Shown: piece by piece, positions 1 through 5,744 of the stretch
How the letters are laid out: each line of letters begins with the position of its first letter
Position numbering within the stretch: position 1 is the first letter of the stretch
DNA from: JBFXDW01 sp050180745
GTDB taxonomy: Bacteria; Pseudomonadota; Alphaproteobacteria; UBA9219
NCBI GenBank assembly: GCA_050180745.1
Contig: JBFXDW010000021.1
Location: forward strand, 1 to 23,072
Reading direction: 5' to 3'
DNA: 23,072 bases
Position numbers and translations under genes: made by a program
The notes under the pieces: generated by a model
The model's input: the letters and a program-made list of their open reading frames with translations, nothing else
Told to the model about the DNA's origin: nothing
The model's database searches: none

Positions 1-245
1 GAATCCTCATTAAATAAATAACGCTACTAATTCTTCTTAGCTAATTTTCAATCTCTTAACAATCGGAATCGTAACAAGACATAAAAAAAACTGCATATAG
101 CGTTAATAAGGAAATAAGGAAAAACATCCTTCACAATCAAAAAAAAGAAAAAACTAATGCCAAGGCTTTAATATTTATTAGTTTTCCTAGGATAGGATAG
201 GGAACAGAAAAGGACGTTATTTTTGTATCCGTAAGGCTAAGACTC
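1..245. other. AT-rich 5' flank of the first ORF
   Basis: This stretch is AT-rich and holds no gene I can support. It contains a short tandem run of AGGAT units around 187-202. It presumably carries the promoter of the ORF starting at 246, but I could not pick convincing -35 and -10 boxes. Confidence 0.4.
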
Positions 246-1133
246 ATGAATAGAGGCATTTTGCTGCAGGGCACCATAACAGTTCGTACCCTTTTTGTGG
301 TAGGAGCAAGCCTCTGGCTCGTCTCAACGCCCGCCTCCTTGCACGCCAGCACACTCGATAAACAAGCCCCTCCTCTGCCTTTTGAAACCTTGGAGAACGA
401 GAGTGCTTTATGGAAAACCACCCCTGAAGCGCCTTCCCTAGAAGCTCAAACAAACCAGCACAACGTCCCTGATGTTGAGCTGCCTCCCGTTCCACAGGCT
501 GAGCAGGACATAGCCCAACCTGACTCGCTTACAACGACAAGTCATCCTCAGCACGATGACAAAGATCTCACGGCACAAGAGGAAAGCCTGCAAACACTTG
601 CTCATGAGATACTCCCGCCACAAATGCCAGAGAGTTGGAAACCTGTCGAGCAACTACCTGCCGAAGACGAAGGACGCGGCGTGATTGATGAGGCCTCATG
701 GATATCTCCTGAGGCAATTGAAAAAGACACTTTCTATAAGGCAGATATAAGCACATCAGACAAAAATGCAGGAACTCATATTCGCTTTTCTTTCTTACCA
801 GACCCATGCTTTCAAGCCGTCGATGATGTCAAAATCACAAAACCAAAACCTATTACCCCTCGCCCCGAACCAGAGCTGACAGAGAAAAAAGCAGAACCAC
901 AAGAGCCTCAAAAGAAGAAGGACGATTCCTGTATCGCCTTCTCAAAAGCGCGCCAACGGCAACTCGATGCACTTGAAAGTGATCGTCAAACGCTAATTGC
1001 CCTACGCAATGCAATGAAGGATTTAGGCCTAACGAATCAACTATCGTTTATGGCAGACGATGCCACGAGCATCCCCGAACAGGCTGCCCAGACCGTTAAA
1101 CAGACTGAAAAAGAGCCCTTCATCCATCAATAA
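246..1133 (+). CDS. Unrecognised secreted proline-rich protein with C-terminal helix
   Basis: I do not recognise this 295-residue protein. The N-terminus looks like a Sec signal peptide: a charged start, a hydrophobic stretch around residues 13-30, then a SLHA-S cleavage-like site near residue 35, so the product is probably periplasmic. Residues about 36-185 are acidic, rich in Pro, Glu and Gln, and likely disordered. A Pro/Lys linker (about 198-226, with KPKP and PRPEP) lies between two cysteines, C188 and C229, that could form a disulfide. Residues about 231-262 are heptad-like and charged, suggesting one helix or short coiled coil. A weak AAGG lies about 10 nt before the ATG. The gene stands alone, followed by repeats. 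A periplasmic adaptor role is possible, but nothing shows it. Confidence 0.7.
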   Translation: MNRGILLQGTITVRTLFVVGASLWLVSTPASLHASTLDKQAPPLPFETLENESALWKTTPEAPSLEAQTNQHNVPDVELPPVPQAEQDIAQPDSLTTTSHPQHDDKDLTAQEESLQTLAHEILPPQMPESWKPVEQLPAEDEGRGVIDEASWISPEAIEKDTFYKADISTSDKNAGTHIRFSFLPDPCFQAVDDVKITKPKPITPRPEPELTEKKAEPQEPQKKKDDSCIAFSKARQRQLDALESDRQTLIALRNAMKDLGLTNQLSFMADDATSIPEQAAQTVKQTEKEPFIHQ

Positions 1134-1225
1134 TGTGAAAAAAGACGCCTCACAGCAGTCTGAGGGATATTTCAAGGGCAAACAATCTATTAGACTTTTG
1201 CATAACTGGAGCCAAAAAAAGAAAA

Positions 1226-1254
1226 ATGGGATGCCAGCCTTCGCTGGCATGACG
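1226..1254. repeat. REP-like palindromic repeat, copy 1
   Basis: The stem ATGCCAGC (1231-1238) pairs with GCTGGCAT (1243-1250) across a CTTC loop. It is preceded by AAAAATGGG and followed by GACGTGATTTTT. The shape is that of an extragenic palindromic (REP) unit. It could also terminate transcription of the upstream ORF, since a T run follows the stem at 1258-1262. Confidence 0.6.
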
Positions 1255-1291
1255 TGATTTTTGTAGAATATTGTTTTGCCAAACTCCCACT

Positions 1292-1344
1292 GTCACCCCA
1301 GCCCCCGCCTTCGCGAACACAGGCTCCGGCTGGGGTCCCATTTT
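1292..1344. repeat. REP-like palindromic repeat, inverted copy 2
   Basis: ACCCCAGC (1295-1302) pairs with GCTGGGGT (1329-1336), with an inner GCCT/AGGC pairing (1307-1310 with 1321-1324). The flanks GTCA and TCCCATTTT are the reverse complement of the flanks of the copy at 1226-1254. The two copies therefore form an inverted pair about 40 bp apart, as in bacterial interspersed mosaic elements. Confidence 0.55.
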
Positions 1345-1405
1345 GTATTTTTTTCAAGAGGTTACTTCTGGTTATGCAAGAGGTCTATTGGTGCACACCC
1401 CAAAG

Positions 1406-1423
1406 GCGTGGGTCGGGAGTTCA
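1406..1423 (+). pseudogene. tRNA-Thr fragment (anticodon-stem 3' side to T-arm)
   Basis: These 18 bases, GCGTGGGTCGGGAGTTCA, are identical to 1813-1830 of the intact tRNA-Thr. The tRNA match stops at TCA and resumes at 1674, so this is the left half of a tRNA-derived fragment that has been split by an insertion. Confidence 0.6.
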
Positions 1424-1673
1424 CAAAACGCGACGAAGGAGCATTTTGGACATATAGCCTATGTCAGGTAAAATGATCGTTTATACCGTCGAGATTTTTT
1501 ACCATGGCAAGGCAAAGTTCGCAGGCCATATAGACATATTGCCAAGAACTTTAACAAAGCCATGGTGAAAAAGATCAAGGTAGAAATGATCATTTTACCT
1601 GACATAGGCTATACTTTCGCGAAGCGAAAGGATGCCCGAAGGGGCAAAAACGTGAGGAATCGAGCGTTTTTGA
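1424..1673. mobile_element. 250-bp insertion splitting a tRNA-Thr-derived fragment
   Basis: The tRNA-like sequence at 1406-1423 ends in TCA and the match resumes with TCA at 1674. This looks like a 250-bp insertion flanked by a 3-bp target duplication. Its ends are loosely inverted: CAAAACGCGACGAAGG at the left, and the right end read in reverse is TCAAAAACGCTCGATT. It carries a nested 161-bp inverted-repeat element (1453-1613), then two small hairpins (CTTTCGC/GCGAAAG at 1614-1630 and GCCC/GGGC at 1634-1645). No transposase is present, so it would be non-autonomous. Confidence 0.45.
1453..1613. mobile_element. 161-bp MITE-like element with perfect 26-bp terminal inverted repeats
   Basis: The left end (1453-1478, beginning TATAGCCTATGTCAGG) is the exact reverse complement of the right end (1588-1613, ending CCTGACATAGGCTATA). 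The pairing continues imperfectly inward, including ACCATGGC (1501-1508) against GCCATGGT (1559-1566) and AAAGTT against AACTTT, so almost the whole element can fold into one long hairpin. TA at both outer ends would fit a TA target duplication as in IS630/Tc1-type elements. No ORF of note lies inside. This is inferred from structure alone. Confidence 0.55.
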
Positions 1674-1690
1674 TCAAATCTCTTCAACCA
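1674..1690 (+). pseudogene. tRNA-Thr 3'-end fragment
   Basis: TCAAATCTCTTCAAC (1674-1688) is identical to 1828-1842 of the intact tRNA-Thr, followed by CA. Together with 1406-1423 it reconstructs tRNA positions 1813-1842, sharing only the TCA at the junction. Confidence 0.6.
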
Positions 1691-1726
1691 ACACTTCAAC
1701 AAGGCTGTCCTAAAAGATAAATAGAG

Positions 1727-1754
1727 TTGACGAAGCACGCATAAATTATTAAAT
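1727..1754 (+). promoter_or_regulatory. Probable promoter of tRNA-Thr
   Basis: TTGACG (1727-1732) and TTAAAT (1749-1754) are separated by 16 nt and lie 20 nt before the mature 5' end of the tRNA. The -35 is good and the -10 is only fair. Confidence 0.4.
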
Positions 1755-1774
1755 CCTTGTCCTCTGAATATGTC

Positions 1775-1849
1775 GCCGTTGTAGCTCAGTGGTAGAGCAA
1801 CGCATTCGTAATGCGTGGGTCGGGAGTTCAAATCTCTTCAACGGCACCA
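1775..1849 (+). tRNA. tRNA-Thr (anticodon CGT)
   Basis: A full cloverleaf can be drawn. The acceptor GCCGTTG (1775-1781) pairs with CAACGGC (1839-1845). The D-stem is GCTC/GAGC, and the anticodon stem ACGCA/TGCGT has loop TTCGTAA, so the anticodon is CGT and reads ACG. The T-arm is GGGAG-TTCAAAT-CTCTT with two G-T pairs. The discriminator is A1846 and CCA is encoded at 1847-1849. Its 3' half recurs as fragments on both sides. Confidence 0.95.
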
Positions 1850-1908
1850 TTTATTTAAATATAAGGCAACTGTGCCAACGGTAACAGTTGCCTTATATTT
1901 AAGTAAAT
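1849..1908. repeat. Long hairpin directly after tRNA-Thr
   Basis: Bases 1849-1873 and 1884-1908 form a 25-bp stem with a single G-T wobble and a 10-nt loop. The inner 19 bp are perfect. The stem begins at the last A of the encoded CCA. It may terminate the tRNA transcript, but it lacks a clear T run, so it may instead be an inserted palindrome. Confidence 0.55.
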
Positions 1909-1923
1909 AATGTTGTTCAGGGG

Positions 1924-1950
1924 ATTTGAACTCCCGAGGAAGGGAGTTCA
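1924..1950 (-). pseudogene. Inverted tRNA T-arm fragment
   Basis: ATTTGAACTCCCGA (1924-1937) is the exact reverse complement of the T-arm of the tRNA-Thr (1820-1833). GGGAGTTCA (1942-1950) repeats nine bases of it in direct orientation. No full cloverleaf can be drawn on the minus strand here. Confidence 0.4.
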
Positions 1951-2035
1951 CAACCGAGCCATTCTTCTTTGCGAGGTGGAATAACACCGAGCATGAAAAA
2001 AGTATGGCGAGGGTAGGGTGGAGCGTACGCGACAC

Positions 2036-2057
2036 CAAATCTCTATGAACGGCACCA
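2036..2057 (+). repeat. Displaced copy of the tRNA-Thr 3' end (att-like)
   Basis: CAAATCTCT-ATG-AACGGCACCA matches tRNA positions 1829-1849 apart from ATG in place of TC. Such 3'-end copies are what tRNA-targeting integrases leave at the far end of an integrated element. The span 1850-2035 between the copies has no gene. The copy ends 18 nt before the nagZ start codon. Confidence 0.5.
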
Positions 2058-2075
2058 CCCCTTCCCCTATCTCCC

Positions 2076-3131
2076 ATGAAACCCGTTATCGTTGGTTGCC
2101 GCACTGATTGTTTCTCGGATGAAGCGCTAGCCTCGTTTCGCGCACATCAGCCCTTTGGGATGATCCTTTTTGACGAACCTTGTCGTCAAGGTGCTAATGC
2201 GGTTAAACGCGTGATTGCACAGTTTAAAAACATCTGCCCCCATGCTCATATTTTCATAGATGTCGAAGGCGGCAGCGTAAACCGTCTGCACGCATCTTAT
2301 GATCCGTCATGGCAAGAGCTCCTCCCTGCCCGCACTTTTGGCGAGTTAGCCCTTAAGAACCTGCAAGAAGCTAGCGACAAAATTTTTCTTCATGCCCAAA
2401 GCATAGGTAAAATCCTTCTGGAACTCGGCATTAGCGTCAATTGTGCTCCTGTTGCCGATCTTGTACAAAAAGAACAAGTCTCACCCGACCTTTCAAAACC
2501 CCACGCAACATCGAGCAACCTCTATCAACGAAGTTTCGGAAACGACCCCGCACTCGTAACGGCATGCGTATCCGCCTTTATCGCAGGGCTGGAAAGCGCG
2601 GGCATCTGTGCAGTTCTCAAGCATGTGCCGGGCTATGGACGCGTAGAGGTTGACCCGCACTATCAACGCCCTCTTGTAAAAACGCCTCTTACTGAACTAC
2701 AAAACACAGACTTTCTGCCATTCAAGAATTTAAACCGAGCACGCGCTATGATGACCGCGCATGTAGTTTACGATGCGATTGATACAGAAAATTGCACAAC
2801 CTTATCAAAGAAACTGATAACTCTTATACGGCAAGAAATAAGATTCTCTGGCGTTCTTATTGCCGACTCGATTGAGATGAACTCGATCTGGCCAGAAGGT
2901 TTCTCCACAACAGAGAAAGATCAGTTTGGTATGGGCTTACCCTTGCCAGAAACACTGGGCTTCTTAACCCGCACAGCCCTGAAGGCAGGCTGCGACCTGA
3001 TTATGCACTCTGACTGCAGCCGCAATTTCGCCCACACGCTAGAGATTCTTGAGGCCGCCCCCGATCTTGAGGACACCAAAGCCGCATGGTTAATGGAAAA
3101 GATGAAGATTCCCGCCCCAACAGCCCTGTAA
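2076..3131 (+). CDS. nagZ: Beta-N-acetylhexosaminidase NagZ (GH3)
   Basis: This cytoplasmic glycoside hydrolase removes GlcNAc from anhydro-muropeptides during peptidoglycan recycling. At 351 residues it has the usual single-domain length. The loop KHVPGYGRVEVDPH (K182-H195) matches the NagZ pattern KH-x-PG-x-G-x4-D-x-H, keeping the D193/H195 acid-base dyad. The nucleophile is D264 in GVLIADSIEM. Deviations from the family are DVEGGSV instead of DQEGGRV near residue 62, Tyr187 instead of His or Leu, and Pro194 instead of Ser or Thr. The start matches the family N-terminus, but the bases before the ATG are pyrimidine-rich with no Shine-Dalgarno. It stands alone and is convergent with fliQ. Confidence 0.85.
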   Translation: MKPVIVGCRTDCFSDEALASFRAHQPFGMILFDEPCRQGANAVKRVIAQFKNICPHAHIFIDVEGGSVNRLHASYDPSWQELLPARTFGELALKNLQEASDKIFLHAQSIGKILLELGISVNCAPVADLVQKEQVSPDLSKPHATSSNLYQRSFGNDPALVTACVSAFIAGLESAGICAVLKHVPGYGRVEVDPHYQRPLVKTPLTELQNTDFLPFKNLNRARAMMTAHVVYDAIDTENCTTLSKKLITLIRQEIRFSGVLIADSIEMNSIWPEGFSTTEKDQFGMGLPLPETLGFLTRTALKAGCDLIMHSDCSRNFAHTLEILEAAPDLEDTKAAWLMEKMKIPAPTAL

Positions 3132-3155
3132 ATAAGAAAAAAGTAAGAAAAGAAA

Positions 3156-3428
3156 CTACTGAACCCCGATCTCAACAATACGATCGGAAAGGGTTTGGGT
3201 AAAGCCACCAAGCGTGCTCATCATAAAAGGCAAAAGCCAGATCGTGAGGCCAAACACAACCACCATCTTAGGAATAAAGGTCAGTGTCATTTCCTGAATC
3301 TGCGTCATCGTCTGCACAAGCGAGATCAGGACACCCACAACCAGCCCCGCCAACAGCACAGGACCTACGATTTTGAGCATCACTAAAATCGCCTCGCGGC
3401 AGATCTCTATCACTTCAACTTCGGTCAT
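3156..3428 (-). CDS. fliQ: Flagellar export apparatus protein FliQ
   Basis: This is a small inner-membrane protein of the flagellar type III export gate, assembled with FliP and FliR. The 90 residues match the family length. There are two hydrophobic helices (about residues 17-40 and 52-72), separated by the typical TQIQEMTLTFIPK loop. It is the last gene of flgB-flgC-fliE-fliQ. The neighbours fliR and flhB, which often follow, are absent; nagZ lies convergently 24 nt away. Only a weak GGG precedes the start. Confidence 0.93.
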   Translation of the reverse strand: MTEVEVIEICREAILVMLKIVGPVLLAGLVVGVLISLVQTMTQIQEMTLTFIPKMVVVFGLTIWLLPFMMSTLGGFTQTLSDRIVEIGVQ

Positions 3429-3464
3429 TAAAAACCCGCTATAGTCGTTTCAAGTGGAAGACTA

Positions 3465-3779
3465 TTAAATAGCCGTACGAATAACTTCTTGATACGCTGA
3501 GATCATCTTGTCACGAATAGCGGTCACAGTTTGAATCATGACTTCCGCATCACTCACAGCCAAAATAACGTCCTGCAAATCCGCCTTGCCCATTGCGCCC
3601 TTGGCCGACATTTCTTCACTATGGCGCACGCTATCCACGGTATCACCAAGAAAATCAGAAACCATGTCTGAAAAACTGCCCCCCCCTGACGAGGTGCCAT
3701 TCACGGCCCCCGCACCAGATGTGGGCACAGAAGATGCTTGCCTATAAGCTGATAAAGCCCCTGCAACATTCGCAACCAT
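3465..3779 (-). CDS. fliE: Flagellar hook-basal body protein FliE
   Basis: FliE links the MS ring and export gate to the proximal rod. The 104-residue sequence has a Gly/Ser-rich N-terminal part and the conserved C-terminal block, KADLQDVILAVSDAEVMIQT with TAIRDKMISAYQEVIR. A strong AGGAGGT lies 5 nt before the start. It sits between flgC (12-nt gap) and fliQ (36-nt gap) in the same operon. Confidence 0.93.
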   Translation of the reverse strand: MVANVAGALSAYRQASSVPTSGAGAVNGTSSGGGSFSDMVSDFLGDTVDSVRHSEEMSAKGAMGKADLQDVILAVSDAEVMIQTVTAIRDKMISAYQEVIRTAI

Positions 3780-3791
3780 TTTTACCTCCTA

Positions 3792-4211
3792 TCACTTCCG
3801 CAGAAGAGAAATTGTATTAAGCAGCATTGACCGCGAAGCCTCAATAACCGTCAGATTGGCCTCATAAGCACGTTGAGCCTCTTTCATATCCATACTCTCG
3901 ATAATGGGCTTCACATTGGGTTTGAGGATATAACCATCCGCATCGGCCGCCGGATGAGACGGATCGAATTGTTTGACAAATTCGCTTCTATCTTTAACCA
4001 CCCCATCGACTTTAACGGTAGAAACACCAAGCGCACGATCAAATTCGTTCTTAAACGTGACAACTTGCCGCTGGTAAGGAGTCTCTCCCGGCTTGGAGGG
4101 AGTCGTCGCCGCACCGGCAATATTTTCAGCGATCACTTTCATGCGCGTAGATTGGGCCTGCAGACCAGAGCTTGCAACAGCCATAACGCTTGTGAGATTC
4201 GAAGATGCCAT
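3792..4211 (-). CDS. flgC: Flagellar basal-body rod protein FlgC
   Basis: This is a proximal rod subunit exported by the flagellar secretion system. The 139 residues show the rod-family N-terminal motif (AVASSGLQAQSTRMKVIAEN, about residues 11-30) and the C-terminal helix AQRAYEANLTVIEASRSML. Both ends normally pair as coiled coils. It lies 11 nt downstream of flgB, with AGGGAT ahead of the start. Confidence 0.95.
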   Translation of the reverse strand: MASSNLTSVMAVASSGLQAQSTRMKVIAENIAGAATTPSKPGETPYQRQVVTFKNEFDRALGVSTVKVDGVVKDRSEFVKQFDPSHPAADADGYILKPNVKPIIESMDMKEAQRAYEANLTVIEASRSMLLNTISLLRK

Positions 4212-4222
4212 AAAAAAGATCC

Positions 4223-4618
4223 CTATTTCCCGACAGCCAGTTTCATCATCGACAACATTTTCTGATAAATCGACACAGTAGCCTGATAGTCGATTGTCGT
4301 TGAGGAAACTTGCATCATCTGTTGCTCAAGGTCCACTGAATTCCCCGAAGGCACAGTTTCAAAGCTACGAGCCTTTTTTGTGCCCGCATTCGCCCCCGCC
4401 ATAGAAGCTGGGACAATATGCTTGTCATCCGTCACCTTCATGCCTCTTGAAGCTTCATTCAACGCTTGCGAAAAAGGCACGAACGGCTTGAGATCCTTGG
4501 CCTTATAGCCAGCTGTATCGGCATTAGCCACGTTCTGTCCATACACAGACAATTTCTGACCCAAATAGGTCATCTTGTCTGAGAGCAAGCTCATCACGCC
4601 GCCATCGGTCAAAGACAT
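4223..4618 (-). CDS. flgB: Flagellar basal-body rod protein FlgB
   Basis: This proximal rod protein is the first gene of the minus-strand flagellar operon. The start at 4618 (MSLTDGG) is preferred because GGAGCGGAG lies just upstream. An in-frame extension to 4690 adds 24 residues with no family resemblance. From 4618 the protein has 131 residues, with LGQKLSVYGQNVANADTAGYKAKD as the rod N-terminal signature and a C-terminal helix near YQATVSIYQKMLSMMK. Confidence 0.93.
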   Translation of the reverse strand: MSLTDGGVMSLLSDKMTYLGQKLSVYGQNVANADTAGYKAKDLKPFVPFSQALNEASRGMKVTDDKHIVPASMAGANAGTKKARSFETVPSGNSVDLEQQMMQVSSTTIDYQATVSIYQKMLSMMKLAVGK

Positions 4619-4739
4619 ACTAAAGCTCCGCTCCGGTTGCTTGAAAGACACACTACGAGATACCACCCTTGCCCATACATAGCGAAACAAACCGTAAAAA
4701 AGCTTGGATTATGAAACGACTCAGCTATGCTGTAAGGCA

Positions 4740-5114
4740 ATGGAAAAGAGCCTTGATCATACGCCATCTGACGCGACTGTCAAACATCTTGACGCAGGAA
4801 CGGCAAGCTTGCACGCACAAGAACGCGATGTTGCTGTGGCCATTCAAGCTGATCCCCATGACAAAATGGATCAGGGTCGCGTAACAGCCTCTGGATACGG
4901 CAAAGTTGCGCGTGAGATTCTGGATATTGCATTTGCCAATGACATTAAAGTACGCCAAGATGGACCATTAGCTAATATATTGGCAACACTTGACCTTGAC
5001 ACGCCTATTCCCTCCGAAGCTATCGTTGCAGTGGCGGAAATACTAGCCAAAGTCTATGAAGCCAATGCCGCTTTAGTGCATGATAGCCGGAACTCTTCTC
5101 TATCCTCTGCTTGA
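4740..5114 (+). CDS. Stand-alone FlhB C-terminal-domain-like protein
   Basis: The 124 residues align with the cytoplasmic C-terminal domain of the export switch protein FlhB (EscU/YscU family). RDVAVAIQADP corresponds to the strand after the cleavage site; GYGKVAREILDIAFANDI and IPSEAIVAVAEILAKVYEAN correspond to the later helices. No membrane segment and no NPTH autocleavage motif is present. Similar small FlhB-like proteins (FhlB/YlqH type) are known in flagellar loci. The start chosen is ATG 4740 with TAAGG just upstream; a TTG at 4704 would add 12 residues. The gene is divergent from flgB and may take part in substrate switching, by inference. Confidence 0.75.
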   Translation: MEKSLDHTPSDATVKHLDAGTASLHAQERDVAVAIQADPHDKMDQGRVTASGYGKVAREILDIAFANDIKVRQDGPLANILATLDLDTPIPSEAIVAVAEILAKVYEANAALVHDSRNSSLSSA

Positions 5115-5151
5115 CTCCCCTAACCCAAAGAGTACCCCGAAAGGTTGATTG

Positions 5152-5442
5152 ATGACTATTTCTGATACACTTCTTGAACTTAACAGTTTATGCGGATTTT
5201 TTCTTGAAGCTGATGCCGAATTAAGGGACGGCAAAGTCACAGATGTCACCGGAATTGATGCACGTGTTGCCGCCGTATGTAAAAAAGTAACCGATGCTCT
5301 CCCCGAACAACAAAAAGAATACTTGCCGCTGATGAATACGCTGATCGCACTTCTTAACGGCTATGAAAAATCCTTACGCACGCTTCAAGATTCCACCATG
5401 GAGCCGATCATCGAAGAAGCATCAAAGGCCACAAAATGCTAG
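5152..5442 (+). CDS. Small uncharacterised protein in the flagellar operon
   Basis: I do not recognise this 96-residue, largely helical, soluble protein. It has no signal peptide or membrane segment, and its acidic helices resemble small flagellar chaperones (FliT-like) only in size and general character. AAGG lies 7 nt before ATG 5152; a TTG codon one position upstream is unlikely to be used. Its 3' end overlaps the fliO start by 7 nt (ATGCTAG), so translation of the two is probably coupled. That overlap and its position between the FlhB-like gene and fliO argue for a flagellar role. Confidence 0.7.
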   Translation: MTISDTLLELNSLCGFFLEADAELRDGKVTDVTGIDARVAAVCKKVTDALPEQQKEYLPLMNTLIALLNGYEKSLRTLQDSTMEPIIEEASKATKC

Positions 5443-5744
5443 GGCCTGAAATGGACCCTTCATGGGGACGATTTGCCCTCGCCTCTTTTACTGTTATCGG
5501 GCTTCTGTCCCTTCTGGCCATTGCCCTCAAAGCTCTAGCTAATCGCGGCATTCTGGCTCCACGCAGCACTGACCGCCGCTTACGCTTCGTTGCCGCTCTG
5601 CCCCTCGATGCCAAAAGACGTCTTGTCATTACGCGTTGCGATGATAAAGAATACCTCCTCCTTCTAGGTGCAAATACTGATTTACTCCTTTCCACGATGG
5701 AAACCCTTCCCGACAACAAAAACGAAGATGAAAATGACGCGTAA
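5436..5744 (+). CDS. fliO: Flagellar biosynthetic protein FliO
   Basis: FliO is a membrane chaperone that helps assemble FliP into the export gate. The 102 residues contain one transmembrane helix (about residues 13-33), then a basic stretch and the FliO core RLRFVAALPLDAKRRLVITR, and an acidic tail. The low conservation is normal for FliO. The position between the small gene (7-nt overlap) and fliP (11-nt overlap) supports the call. Confidence 0.85.
   Translation: MLGPEMDPSWGRFALASFTVIGLLSLLAIALKALANRGILAPRSTDRRLRFVAALPLDAKRRLVITRCDDKEYLLLLGANTDLLLSTMETLPDNKNEDENDA

Noticed and set aside
1226..1344. CRISPR array
   Set aside because: There are only two inverted, imperfect hairpins with no regular spacers.
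1254..1476. Several overlapping 60-70-residue open frames in the repeat region
   Set aside because: They run through REP-like hairpins and tRNA fragments and have no ribosome sites or family resemblance.
1909..1990. A possible second tRNA on the minus strand (T-arm-like sequence and a TTGTGAA loop)
   Set aside because: The anticodon and acceptor stems do not pair; only the T-arm fits, so it is listed as a fragment.
4619..4739. Sigma-54, sigma-28 or CtrA promoter between the divergent flagellar arms
   Set aside because: No convincing match to TGGC-N-TTGC, TAAA/GCCGATAA or paired TTAA sites could be found.
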